This document shows positions 1 to 13,768 of a stretch of 64,000 bases of DNA, in pieces. Under the pieces are notes generated by a model. It had not been told where the DNA came from and made no database searches. It saw only the letters and a list, made by a program, of their open reading frames with translations. The stretch is taken from NCBI RefSeq assembly GCF_000972845.2, contig NC_040011.1, positions 25,462,379-25,526,378 of the forward strand, given 5' to 3'. Position 1 is the stretch's first letter. Every line of letters starts with the position of its first letter. The position numbers and the translations under genes were made by a program. The stretch comes from Larimichthys crocea (lineage: Eukaryota > Chordata > Actinopteri > Sciaenidae).

Positions 1-272
1 TAACTCAACTACAGAACTGTAGTTAGTTCAAATGCATTGTGTTGTTGGAATCAAAAGAAAAATGGATCTGGAAACTGATATGTTAGAAAGATTTGACTAG
101 AGAATAGCATATAAATAGAGAATAGTAGTGGACCACAGAATAAACCCTGAGGCTTTCCATGAGCACCTGCTTAAGGTGTCATTTATCAGCTAATATATTA
201 AGTGCAATATTAAGATTTTTATACCATAAGTTTGTACCTGAAACACTATTTTATTTCTCTTTATAACATCAG
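1..272 (+). other. med12 intron, partial
   Basis: This AT-rich stretch precedes the first visible med12 exon and ends in a pyrimidine-containing acceptor with AG at 271-272. I see no exon in it. It is assigned to a med12 intron because the downstream exon starts in frame without a start codon. Confidence 0.6.
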
Positions 273-1009
273 CAGCAGCAGCAACAACAGGCCCAACAAG
301 TTCAACAACAGCAACAACAACAACAACAACAGCAGCAGCAACAGCAACAGCAGCAGGTCCAGCCGCAGCAGGTTCCTCCTCAACAGCAAGTTCCACAGCA
401 GCAGCAGCAGCAACAGCAGGTGTCAGCAGTGCCACCACCAGGCCAGGCACAGAACCAGGGCTTGGGCATGCAGCCACTGCCCCCTCAGCAACCCATGGTA
501 GGTCCAATCCAGGTGACATTAGTCCAGTTAGTAAGATAATGGTGTAAGAAGACTGTATTCACTGTCTCGTTAAGAATTTTAGCGTAGTGGTATCATTTTG
601 GAAGCTTCCTGTTGGTGTTTCTAAGACATTCTGACACCCAGTAATGTGCAGCCAGGTCTGAAAGATGCTTTTTGGTAGCCTACTAAATTTGGACATTGTT
701 GACTCCTTCCAAAATGATCCAAAATCCAAAATGATCTGTACTGATGTCACGTATATGCAATCTCGATTTTAGTTCCCGCGACAGGGAATGCAGCAGACTC
801 AACAGCAGCAGCAGACTGCAGCTCTGGTCAGACAGCTGCAACAGCAACTTTCAAGTAAGTCAAAGTTTCAAATGTCATTTTTTCCCCATTAATTTGTCCC
901 TACAGTCGTCATGGTTTCCATCTCTCTGAACAGATTTCATATTTATAATTAAACTTTCCCCCTCTTTTCAGATACACAACCAGGACAGGGCACCAATTCA
1001 TATTACTGA
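273..1009 (+). CDS. med12: Mediator subunit 12, C-terminal exons (partial)
   Basis: Three terminal exons are visible: 273-497, 773-854 and 972-1009 (stop TGA). All have GT-AG borders and phases that join. MED12 belongs to the Mediator kinase module (with cyclin C, CDK8/19 and MED13) in the nucleus. The first exon is almost pure CAG/CAA and codes a glutamine-rich tract with prolines, then VSAVPPPGQAQNQGLGMQPL. The next exon continues PRQGMQQTQQQQQTAALVRQ, and the protein ends SNTQPGQGTNSYY. This matches the conserved end of vertebrate MED12 almost residue for residue, so the identification is firm. It is the C-terminal glutamine/proline (OPA-type) region; the rest of the gene lies to the left of the window. 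The exact acceptor in the CAG run could shift by a codon or two. Confidence 0.95.
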
Positions 1010-1560
1010 TCGTGCTTGTTCATAGTAGTGTGCAGAGAATAGGACCTCATTATGTGGAAAGTCCCGGCTCTGCAGATGTTCAGTCCTGTGTAGGCTCTTG
1101 GGAGGGGAGACTGTTCAAGGCACAAAGGACCACCAAAACAGATGAGATCTTGACCACTGAGACATCGGTCAGAGAAAATATCTTGACTTCAGTCGTGTGT
1201 AATTATGCATTATCAAAGGAGGGATCCTGCTCTGAAGTAAACACATAATGGTTAATAATGGAAAATTCTATGTAAAAAAAAAAAAAAAAATACCAGAAAT
1301 TATAAGAATAATGCAATTTTTTTATTTTACTTCAATTTGTACAATTTTTTCAGTTTCGTGTATTTCTCATTAAAAAATCATGTCAGTTTTTATGTCTTGT
1401 ACTTGTGTTGGTTGCCTGTATATTGTGTTTAAAAAAACTGTCAATGAAATCTGTCATGACAAAGTGGGAATCAAAGGATTTGTTTTATCAAATAAGGCTG
1501 CTGTCATGCAAACAAAGATCCCTAATCCCTAAAGTCTAATAAAGCTGATTTATAGTCGCT
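1010..1560 (+). other. med12: med12 3' UTR with polyadenylation signal
   Basis: No coding capacity follows the stop. A short A run lies at about 1274-1290, and a canonical AATAAA lies at 1538-1543, about 530 bases after the stop, giving a reasonable 3' end near 1560. The UTR extent is inferred. Confidence 0.6.
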
Positions 1561-1729
1561 CATGTTTGACACTTTCACAACTTTTGGATCTCTTGCTGAG
1601 ATGAGGTTGTTTGAAGTGTTCAAACAGCAACATGAGCGTTTCATTTTACATCATAAAGACAATAGATGACTAAAGGATAAAAACCCAGAATGAGTAATAG
1701 ATTACTGCAAGCTGTCTTAGTGACTACAG

Positions 1730-1810
1730 TAGGCCATTTTCACTGCAGATGCTTTGATTTGTCATAGTAGGAAAACCACCAGTGTTACTAATAACGTTAA
1801 TGACGGCCTC
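1730..1810. repeat. Partial copy of the same inverted-repeat element as 2149-2375
   Basis: The stretch begins CCATTTTCACTGCAG and later contains CAGTGTTACTAATAACG. Order and spacing resemble an arm of the foldback element at 2149-2375 (TTTTCACAGCAG ... GGTGTTACCAATGATACT). The likeness is by eye. The opposite arm is not evident, so this looks like a truncated or diverged relative. Confidence 0.4.
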
Positions 1811-2148
1811 TTCATTTCAAGTATCCCAGTGACCTAGCAGGCACTACACCCCGAAGCCAGATGTAGGCCTCTAAACCATGTGTATGCCTCACACACATTA
1901 ACTGGTATTTCTAAAGGAAGACTGTGCGCATCTCAAAACACAAAAAACATTAATTTGTATCACTGACTATTCTTTTGACAAGGACCAGGGTTTTGTTAAA
2001 TGATCAGTGAGTTGTTTTATTTACAGCAATTACTTCCCTGTAAATGATCTTCTAATTTGATCCTGAATTGCAAGGCACTTTATAAAGTCTGTTTGTATAT
2101 GAGCTGAGCTCTAGAAATGAGTCATTGAGATCACTGCGATGATCGTTT

Positions 2149-2375
2149 ACCCATACTTTTCACAGCAGCTATTTTGACATGAAATGAAACACAGGTGTTA
2201 CCAATGATACTAATTAAGGTTCAGTTCATTCAGGTCTAACGGAGTCCGGGTGCTGCCGTGGTGCATGTTTGCTCACTGGAAAGTCTCTGCTGCAAAAAAT
2301 GGAACAGAACCTTAATTAGTATCACTTGTGTTGACCCTACAGTTCCATGTCAAAGTGGCTGCTGTGAAAAGGGTC
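2149..2375. mobile_element. Foldback / MITE-like element with long inverted arms
   Basis: The left arm (about 2149-2229) and right arm (about 2301-2375) are imperfect reverse complements over roughly 70 bases. Both carry the TTTTCACAGCAGC end, then TTTGACATG, then a GTGATACTAATTAAGG-type inner part, around a central spacer of about 70 bases. There is no open frame of note. Such structure is typical of a non-autonomous DNA transposon. Family and target duplication could not be fixed by eye. Confidence 0.65.
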
Positions 2376-2863
2376 TATAGTGGGAGTGGACAATGATTCT
2401 AATGTAGAAAACAGCCATGCGTACACACAGATTTATGTATCTGACCAAAAGGATGCATATTCATATATCTGTCTTTGTGTTTCTATCCTCTGTTTGTGTG
2501 GTTTTGGTCATTGACTGAAGTAGTCCAGTTTTACGCATGAACCCTGAAACTAAACCAGCTGAATGGTATTAGTCACAACTTTATTACTGAAGCCTTGACT
2601 GTCCTACTGTGACACATCAAAATGAAACCTGAACACTTTACAGTTGTAATGTCAGGGTGTGCCTCTTTCCACCATTTCCTTTTACTGCAACAAATCCAGA
2701 CTTGAACACAACGCGTGACTCTAAAATTGTAAAATAATGACCTGTTCATAAACACAGGTGTTTTCACTTTAGACTTCTGCTGAGGTTGATGTTTGGTGAG
2801 GAAGATGTTTGTACTCCTCGTGTAGTCTTAAGATTAAGTGAAAACAGCCACAGGTTTGACTTC

Positions 2864-2869
2864 TTTATT
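2864..2869 (-). other. mars2: Candidate mars2 polyadenylation signal
   Basis: TTTATT on the plus strand reads AATAAA on the minus strand, about 47 bases after the mars2 stop codon. A second minus-strand AATAAA near 2578 is an alternative. Confidence 0.5.
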
Positions 2870-2915
2870 GACTGAATCTTTGCATTTCACAGAGAACAAA
2901 TAATTTTCAATTAAT

Positions 2916-5629
2916 TTATGCTGCCTTTTTTGTTTTTTTAGGTTTTTGTTGATCTACATTCTGTCTCTCTAAGCGACTGAAAAGCACCCCAGAGTCAGAT
3001 CCTAGCGCTCTCCCTTCAAAGGGACAGTCCATTCCCTGATACCTGGGCAGAAAGTTCACAGCTGCCCAGCTCCTCTCGCCTGGTTGCACTCCAAGTCTGG
3101 ACAGCAGCTTGTTAGAAATCTCTGGCACTACTGGCTGGAGGAGTGTGCCGTAAATCCTCAGGCATTCGAGGGAGATATGGATGATGGTGTCCAGCCATCG
3201 CCGGTCTTTAATGTCCCTCCTATCCAGCTTCCAAGGTGCATGGCGATGAACAAACCCGTTGGTCTGCCTCACACAGGCACTGATGGCCTCCAGAGCTTTG
3301 TAAACATGCATGCTCTCATAGTGCTGCTCCACCAAAGCAGAGAGATGTTTCACAGCATCCAACATGTGGTAGTCTTCAACCACAGCTCTGCCTCCGAGTT
3401 GATTTGGGAAAGATTGGGGGCAGAAAGAGGGGTAGACCTGAGCTGGGTTAAGGGCTGGGGCTGTGCAGCGGTTCAGCAGACCACCGAGAGAGTCGGCGAG
3501 CTCTGCATTGAGCAGCTTGATAGCTTTGTCGTCTGTGTAATCACAGTCTGAGTCTGGGACACCCTGACGCAGAAGAAAATACCTCATACCATCAGTTGTG
3601 AACATCTGTGAGCGTTCTAGAGGATCCACCACATTACCCAAACTTTTCGACATCTTCTTTCCTCCTACGGTCCAGTGAGAGTGCACATGTATCGTCTGTG
3701 GCAGCGGCAGTCCAGCTCCTAGAAGGAAGGATGGCCAGTAGATGGCATGAAATTTTAAGATGTCCTTTCCGACAATGTGGTGGGCAACGTTCCACCATTG
3801 CTTGTGTTTGTTAGGATAGCCAGCCACAGTAAGGTAGTTCACCAGAGCATCTAGCCACACATAGATGGTTTGTTCGGCGTCACCTGGGACTGGGATGCCC
3901 CACTGAAGGCGGCTTCTCTGACGGGAGACTGAGAGGTCAGGAAGGTCCTCCTGCAGCCACTGGAGAACAGCCTGGTAGAAACGTTCAGGCTGTATAGCCC
4001 GAGGATTTCCTCTGAGCCAGTCAAGCAGCTGAGGCCGAAATGCAGACAGACGGAACATGTAGTTCTCCTCTTTCATCCAGTCCACCTGAAAAACAGTGGA
4101 GAGAAGATTAAAGTGTTGTTGACCGAGTAAAATTGCACAAGCTGTGGAGGTGTCATTTGATTTCTGCTTCAAGGATGAGTTTGATATTTTAGAAATGACA
4201 CAGATTCATGTTCTTGCCAATGAAAAGATTAATACTACTCTCATACCTGTCCACCAAATATGAAGCTGGAGTCAGGGATTGTTAGCTCAGTTTAGCATAA
4301 AGACGGGTAATGGGAAAAACACTACCTTGGTTCTGCCTGAAGTCTCTCTGGAAATCTCCAAGAACAAACTGGCACATAACCCCTTGTAAAATCATAATTC
4401 TTTGTGCCGTTTACATCAACAAGATAATAAGCTTTATGATGTGCTGGTAGGAAGATTTTATTAACTTTTGGCCAAAGTTTTAGTCCCTAAAAATGACAAC
4501 AGATGCCTGATTCTAAAGTTTAAGCCAATATCACTATGATAATATCATCCCCTTAAAGTTTGCACTCATTCATCTCCACTAAAAGTCACACTTGCGCTAT
4601 GCTATAATCCCAGTTTTGCTCTTCTTACCTTGTGGCCACTTTCCAGCGATACCTTGATCTCCTTCCCCGTTGAGTCCAAAGCGTCACCCACCTGCGATGG
4701 CGTGAGGAAGCTTTCATCTTGGGTGGAGTACCAGCCTTCATAACTTCCCTTGTAGATGAACCCTTTGTTCCAGAGCACTGACCAGAAATGCTCTACGGCC
4801 TCACGGTGTCTCTGCTCTGTGGTTCTTATGTAGTCTGTATACGATACGTTGCATCTGCTGAAGAGATGTCTGAATCTCTCAGATACATCAGTGCAGAAGG
4901 TCAGGGGATCTTTTCCTGCAGTGTCAGCAGCTTGTTGGATTTTCAAGCCATGTTCGTCTGTGCCTAAAATGCAAGACAGCATGGTGTATTATTATTAATT
5001 TGCTTGATTAATTGATTAATCATTTAAATAATGAAACACCAATACATTTTTCTACAAAGTGCCCCTCCAAATTTCTTGTTTCTTGTCCAAACACTTTGAA
5101 TTTACAATATAGGGGCAGAAACAAGCAAATGTTTGGCTTTTTTTTTTTTGCTTGTAAAAATTCCCTGTGAGCAGATTTCAAACATAAGCTTTGTAATTAC
5201 CGTAATGTGATTAATACTGTGACAAAAAAAACTATTTTACTTGATTGTGGACACCACATGCAACTAAGAACATGCATATTTTGGTATATATTAGGGTTTA
5301 CCTGTTGCAAACTTTGAGTCGAAGCCCTGAAGCAGCTTATACCTATGAAAGCAGTCCGCTATGACAGCTGAATATAGGTGTCCTAAATGAGGAGAGGCGT
5401 TGACATAGAAGATGGGAGTGGTTATGTAGTAACTCCTGTCGTCTTTGCAGGGATGCGTGCTCGTCTGCCTCAGCACAGAGATCCTCTGGTGTCTCGATAA
5501 AGCTGAAATTGGTGAGAAAAATGGACTTTGTTGGAGTCTGTGAACAGCCTTGCAGCTTCTGGCGACAAACACAACAGGGGTCCTCATGACTGGATAGGAG
5601 GCGAGTCCAGAAAGTGTAGTATTGATCAC
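2916..5629 (-). CDS. mars2: Mitochondrial methionyl-tRNA synthetase
   Basis: Three exons on the minus strand: 5629-5302, 4963-4629 and 4085-2916. Phases join exactly and give 610 residues, close to the human protein of about 593. The enzyme charges mitochondrial tRNA-Met with methionine using ATP. Residues 1-60 are Arg/Ser-rich and poor in acids, as expected for a mitochondrial presequence. The class I signature HLGH is at 81-84 (within [18 protein letters not shown]). TDEHGLK follows across the first junction. [10 protein letters not shown] and [13 protein letters not shown] fit the catalytic core, and KMSKS is at 365-369. The C-terminal part is the anticodon-binding helical domain, ending in a Lys-rich tail. 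The cytosolic enzyme is excluded by size and by the lack of GST and WHEP domains. The start is the first Met of the open frame before the core. Confidence 0.95.
4240..4560. repeat. Decayed interspersed repeat in mars2 intron 2
   Basis: Text such as TATGAAGCTGGAGTCAGG, TAGCTCAGTTTAGCATAAAG and TGGCACATAACCCC resembles a repeat family I recall from percomorph genomes (GCTTAGCTTAGCATAAAGACTGG). The same words recur at 16560-16790 and 57165-57300 in this window. No coding potential is seen. Confidence 0.5.
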
Positions 5630-5639
5630 TACAGTACTT

Positions 5640-5960
5640 GCTAACCATTCACGTAGCGAGCTAGAAGATGACGAGTTTTCCTAGAAGAAAACATAAAAGC
5701 AGAGAGACGGGATCACTCTCGGTAACGCACTGGAAGATGTCGGAGTAGTCCTAATGAAGGTTTTCGATGAAATATTCAGGAATCATTCAGTGTTCAGCTT
5801 TTTTTCTCTTAACCAGCAGCGCATGTGTTTCGCCTGCAAGTCAAGGTGAGCGCTTCTTCCGGTTTCTATAAACAACAATCCGTCGTCCAATCAAAACGCT
5901 GCAAGAAGAGCAACCGCCAATCAGGTTGCGAGGACTTTCTTTGACGCGCTCTGTCGACGC
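5640..5960 (-). promoter_or_regulatory. mars2: Probable mars2 promoter region
   Basis: The region upstream of the mars2 start is GC-richer than its surroundings. It carries a CCAAT box (GTCCAATCAAAACG, near 5885), a second CAATCAGG nearby, and an ETS-like CTTCCGG near 5857, with no clear TATA box. This is common for housekeeping mitochondrial genes. The transcription start is not determined. Confidence 0.45.
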
Positions 5961-6939
5961 TGTCAGTTCATTGACTTTTCAGACATTAAAGGTCTAAACA
6001 GGGAGGTTTGAACTGGTGAAACAGTGAAAAGTTCACGGGCAGATGTATAAAATGTTTTCTTTCTTAAAGTAAAGTCTTAAGACCGACAACAAAGTTTTGT
6101 TCACTGATAAATCACTCTGTTGTTAAGATAAACAGATGAAAATAACTCAATCTTATTCGCCTTCAAAATAAAACGCGGTTTAAAGCACGTTGGCTGCAGC
6201 GGTCAATGTAAAGAGAGCTGAACTAAATGAATAAACATGATAATGCATTTATGTATCAGAGCACTCACGCATAAACAGAGCACCAGCAGAGTGCAAGAAA
6301 TTATTTCAGAGTTGCCGAATTATTGACTAACAAATAACTATAACTATAACCATAGTAAGGTGGACAACAAGATACTACCTCATTTCCATGGAAACGAGCC
6401 GTCCTCTGTGCCACATAAGTAACAGAGAAAAAGTACTACAGCTTGTGATCTGAATCACTTCACGCATCAATGGTCTCCTGCTGCTACAACACATAGATTT
6501 GTAAAATAAATGGTTTTAGATAACTTTGGGGATTTTTTATTGGTAAAAATATTCAAGAACTTAACTTTTATACACTGTACTGTCCTAAAATCACTTCACA
6601 CAACATCACTGGTGGCATTAAATTAATGTCAAACACCAGGAGACACCTAATTGGTTGTGTAAAACCAACCCCAGGTGTCTCACACCACCCAGCTCACAAG
6701 TGTGTAAAGAAAAGAGGAAGAATGTAATGAAAAGGCTATGAGTGTGAAGGTGCATCCTATCTATAGTTGTAGGTATCCTCTTGGGTGTTGGGATTGTTGT
6801 AGGTGTGGATCATTAATATTCTCTCTGAGTTTGTCAACTGAATCTAAACACATGTTGTGAAAAATGCAACATGATGTGACTGCAGCACTGCAGACTTTGG
6901 TGTGCAAACACATGATCCCTGGTTAAACTGAAGCACACA

Positions 6940-7150
6940 TCAATGCACCAGTGATATTAATCCTTTATAGTTAAACACTCACAGGGACATTATTCTTGCA
7001 GCATTCATACTTTATACTTTAATTAAATGAAATTAAAGTATAAAGTATGAATAAAAGTACAAATTCTGCAAGAAAAATGTCTTGTAGTAAGTATTTTCAC
7101 AGTGTGGAACTTTTACTCGAGCAAAGGATCTGAATAGTTCTTCAATTACT
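6940..7150 (-). mobile_element. Degenerate hAT-like MITE fragment
   Basis: Read on the minus strand, the end resembles the CAGTGGTGGAAGAAGTA...CCTTTACT family: TTCCACACTGTGAAAATACT, then GTACTTTTATTCATACTTTA. The same family is seen at 15130, 32063 and 56890. No intact termini or target duplication are visible. Confidence 0.5.
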
Positions 7151-7560
7151 GGCATTAAATCCTCATTAATAATGCATTAGTTAAGCATGTGTTTTATACC
7201 CATATTACTGTTATAAAATTGAGTATATAGCAATGACAGTATATGCATGATATCACCCATAGGTTTCTGATGCACCATTCTGACACTCAAAATATATGAC
7301 ATCTCCCAGCTAATCTAAAAATTGGCATGGATCATCAGCAGACATAGGGCAGGCTGGATGATGCCCTGGTGCTCAAACAAGCCATCTGTAATGGCACTCA
7401 CCTGTCAATCAAAGTGCCCACACTGTTAATTCTGCATAACTTTTTAATATAATTTGACTCAGTACAGTTGTCATGAACAGGGAAATTAGCTATCGAGACC
7501 AAAACTGTTTTTTGTACCAGGCTGTATACATGTTTATTTCTGCTGTGAAGTTGGACGCTT

Positions 7561-7604
7561 GACATGTTGACATGTTGACATGTTGACATGTTGACATGTT
7601 GACA
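7561..7604. repeat. 8-bp tandem repeat (GACATGTT x5)
   Basis: Five exact head-to-tail copies of GACATGTT run from 7561 to 7600, followed by a partial unit GACA. It is a short satellite with no evident function. Confidence 0.9.
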
Positions 7605-7789
7605 TTTTCTGTAGCCAGCCTCAAGTGGCCGCTCGAGGAATTGCAGTTTTTTGGGACTTGTGCATTGGCTTCATTTCCCAGCCATGGAGGTTGCCACTGT
7701 GTGTACAGTGACAGATTTATCTCAAATATGACACTGAATGCACAAACCCACAGCAGAAAGCGGCTCATCTTGTAGTATTAACCCTTGAC

Positions 7790-8197
7790 TGTCCGAACAG
7801 CCTCCGCCCAATTTACTGGGCGGTAACCAGGAAGTCCCGGGTTGACGCCAACCAACCAGTTGCTTCACTTCCTAAAGTCATTTTGCAACGACGAATGGGG
7901 TTGACGTGACAACAGAGGTAAAACATTTAACAAACTGTGGCGTTAAGCGATAGTGAATTGTATTTTAGACTTAACTAAACCAAGACCGCTTTAGAGAAGT
8001 CGTCAGACTCTCATTTCATGACTCTTTAACCGTGTTGAAGGCTAGTTTCAGCCTCGCCGCAGCCCATCATGTGATTGTAAACACGGGCTGCCTGTTGCTC
8101 GGCTACTGAAAAAAGTTCCCGAAAGCTCCGTTTGTCATATAAGTTTAGTTATTTTAACATTTCCCGCAACGACATTGTGTGTTTGCCGCTGTTTCAG
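7790..8197 (+). promoter_or_regulatory. Probable promoter / noncoding 5' exon of the NIPA2-like gene
   Basis: The region just before the coding exon is relatively GC-rich. It contains a CRE-like TGACGTGA at 7902-7909 and a plausible splice donor (CAGAG then GTAAAA) at 7918. A pyrimidine-rich acceptor ends at 8197, directly before the ATG, suggesting an untranslated first exon joined to the ATG exon. This is inference from signals only. Confidence 0.4.
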
Positions 8198-11006
<2,809 letters not shown>

Positions 11007-11687
11007 GGGGAACCGATATGTCTTACAGTGTCAGTACTATAGAGAAATTGCTTATTCGGCTTCAATTCTGAAGCTTGAATGCAAATTACAATATTACAAT
11101 GTGACAAGTTAGTTTACTTAATTTAAATTTCAAGGCTCTCCTAAACAAAGCAATATGCACTGGATGAACAAAGTCGCCTAAAGTAAGCATAATGTTCCTG
11201 CCAGCACACTGGGTTTCATTTAAATGTGTACGCTCTTTTTGTGAATTATGTTTCAGCCACATCTTTGCTTTGGTTAAACAAAACACAGGACAGAATTATC
11301 TGTAGTATAATTTATATCAATGTGAATGTCCGTTGCACTGCTGTTACATTTCTTTTTTAGTATATAAAGTTTAAAAAAAATAATTGAAAGCTTTACAGTG
11401 CCTTCTGAAGACTAACTTTATTCATAATTTTGCACTTTTAACCTTAGCATATATGTACATATGTATGGTTTTATGACTACTGAAGGCAAAAAACCTGATT
11501 TGCCCTAAATGCCATTCAATCATCTGTTGTAAAAAAAACACATTTAAATAACTCCTTTCTGTAATACCTCAGTATTGAATACAAATGCACCAAAGAATGT
11601 AATTTCCCTGTATACATGATGTGCCAAAAAACATGTGCCAACCTGTAACATGTCTGTAATTGTCATTTTGTGAGTTTGATGATGCTG

Positions 11688-11693
11688 ATTAAA
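11688..11693 (+). other. nipa2: Candidate polyadenylation signal of the NIPA2-like gene
   Basis: ATTAAA lies about 680 bases after the stop. It is only 64 bases before the candidate timm8a signal on the opposite strand. Confidence 0.4.
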
Positions 11694-11757
11694 ACATAAC
11701 TACAACAGTACTTGACTACAGTTTTCCAAAAGACAGACATAATTATTTGGCATTTTG

Positions 11758-11763
11758 TTTATT
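11758..11763 (-). other. timm8a: Candidate timm8a polyadenylation signal
   Basis: TTTATT on the plus strand reads AATAAA on the minus strand, about 500 bases beyond the timm8a stop. It would give a 3' UTR of roughly half a kilobase. Confidence 0.45.
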
Positions 11764-12262
11764 GCATATGTACAGTCCAGAACCTTGCGCCTCTTCAGTC
11801 AAGACATCGTCAGATCTTTCAAGTTACGGCAGAGTGTGTGTTGAAGTCCTTGTGGCTGTCATCCAGAGAGATATATATATATCCACATTTAACCAACGAG
11901 TTACAGCAGTGGATATTAACGCATTCAAGCTCAGTTTCACAGTCGGACCAGTGAACTGACTTGAACTGCATGATTTGACAAAACCAACATAAGGTCACTG
12001 CCAACAACAGACCACAATCTAAGCATTCCGCAACACTTATATCTTGCTTAGTGGAGGACAAATAAAACCCTAGACTTCTGCGTGAGTCCATACATGATGT
12101 TAATCTCAGGCACTTGTATCAAAAAGTAACACCTGATGTTGTTCCTTTTTTCCAGAGAGAGAGAGTTCAGCAACATACGGTCAGCCACAGACCAAACGGC
12201 CGCCTCGTCACAGAGCAGGAGGGGCCACGTGCATGACTTGTCACGCCTTTCAGTGACAGTTT

Positions 12263-13768
12263 TTAGTCTGACATGGTCTCGGAGAATGAGCCCTTGCTCC
12301 TCTGTGTCTGTTCCAGTCTGTTCAGGATAAACTGGCTGGTGTCAATAAATCGCTCCACACAGTTAACGAAGCACACTTCTGTCCTGGAGTCCAGCTTTGG
12401 CCCGGGTTTATCCATACATTTCTCCTGCAGACAGAGACAGACCGGTCAAGTTTAAAGATGCAATGAATGGGTGATGCAAGGTGTCATTGGTTACATGTAG
12501 GCAGAGATGTATAAAGTACTGGAGTAAAGGAGTGGAGTAGAAGTACAAGTGCTATATCAAAAAACTGACTTGAGTAGAAGTTGAAGTGTTCTTTAAACAC
12601 CATACTTAAGTAAAAGTACTAAAGTATTCAAAATGTTTTGTACTTAAGTATTGCAAGTAGAAGTATGTAAAAAATTGCTACTCAAGTACTGAAAGTAAAA
12701 GTACAAGTAAAAGTACAAGTAAAAGTACTGTTGTTTATATTATTTCAAATATTTATTAAGGCACAACTTCTAATGTTACAGTGTTACAATGTTCATGGTA
12801 GAGTTCTGTGATTTCCCATGGTCTGTGAATGCGTCTGAATGAATGCGAGAGCGAGGGGGCGGGGGAGCAGGTGAGAGAGCGCGCACCTGGGTGAGTCAGG
12901 TGTATGACGTACGGCGCACGAGCGAGGTTGATGTCTGAGACCGGGACTGTTATGTTGTTGTTGTTTTTTTGGTGTGGTTCCGGCCGACAGTAACCGAGTC
13001 CTGGAACCAAACCGTTCAGCAATAATTGCAGGTTTGTTGAATATCGCCTCGTCATTCATCACGTGCTGGACGCTACAATAGTAACGAGTAACGATTCAGC
13101 ACATGAAAAATGTATCAGAGTAAAAGTATTAAATTCATCAAAAATATGTAGTGCAGTAAAAGTAGAAGTTGGGGAAAAAAATAATACTCCAAAAAAGTAC
13201 AGATACTGCACTTTAGTACTTAAGTACAGTACTTAAGTAGTTCCACTTCGTTACTATACATCTCTGCATGTAGGACATCACATTTGGCACAGTGGCCTTG
13301 CCCTGGCTGTGACATCATAACTGAAACATTAGAGGGAGGGAGTTAAAACTACATTTTAAACCAGTTTAACAGCAGCAGACTGCGTCCTGAAACACTGCCT
13401 CCTTATTTCAAAGGTGTCTGGTATGATGAAATATTGCAATGGTCGAAACTAACGTTTAAATCCGACATTTCCCCTCACTACCGCTCACTATGTGACACAG
13501 AGTGACATGAGGAGGCTACGCGCGTTTACATGTGAACATTATTATTTGAGCACAACAAATAAAACGCACATCTGAAACAGTTTGTAGTCAATTTAAAGCA
13601 GGCTATTATTCAGTCACGTAAAAAAGAGCTGCAGCGCTCGCTCGGAGCTGATCTTACCCAGCAGACCTCCGTCATCTGATGCACCAGCTGCTGAAATCTT
13701 TGTTTCTGAGTCTCGATTTCGATGAAGTGTTGAAGCTGGGGGTCGGCTGTCGCTCCTTTGCCGTCCAT
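12263..13768 (-). CDS. timm8a: Mitochondrial import inner membrane translocase subunit Tim8A
   Basis: Two exons: 13768-13658 (37 codons) and 12424-12263 (53 codons and stop), 90 residues in total. Tim8A forms a hexameric chaperone with Tim13 in the mitochondrial intermembrane space and escorts hydrophobic precursors such as Tim23. The protein begins [20 protein letters not shown] and has [17 protein letters not shown]. The twin CX3C motifs are C36-C40 and C55-C59 (CFVNC). It ends SETMSD, close to the human end SESLSD. The single intron falls between the two cysteines of the first CX3C motif and carries a hAT-type insertion. As in humans, the gene sits just upstream-side of btk's 3' end, with both on the same strand. 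Confidence 0.96.
12502..13266. mobile_element. Complete hAT-type non-autonomous element in timm8a intron
   Basis: The 765-bp element has terminal inverted repeats CAGAGATGTATA (left) and TATACATCTCTG (right, with small differences further in). It is flanked by a perfect 8-bp direct repeat CATGTAGG at 12494-12501 and 13267-13274. An 8-bp target duplication and CAGNG-type ends are hallmarks of hAT transposons. Subterminal parts are packed with AAGTA/AAAGTACTT motifs on both sides. The inner GC-rich 300 bases have no transposase similarity, so it would need a transposase supplied by another copy. Confidence 0.9.

Larger units (their letters stand above)
5990..8197. other. Spacer between mars2 and the NIPA2-like gene
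   Basis: No exon is recognised in this stretch. It holds a degenerate hAT-like repeat (about 6940-7150) with a perfect hairpin, an 8-bp tandem repeat (7561-7604), and the probable first exon and promoter of the NIPA2-like gene at its right end (about 7790-8197). Confidence 0.6.

Noticed and set aside
3084..3551. 155-codon plus-strand frame
   Set aside because: Antisense shadow of mars2 exon 3, whose minus-strand translation is unmistakable.
12756..13062. Two overlapping minus-strand frames of 89-99 codons
   Set aside because: They lie in the GC-rich core of the hAT-type element and show no transposase motifs. They are chance frames.
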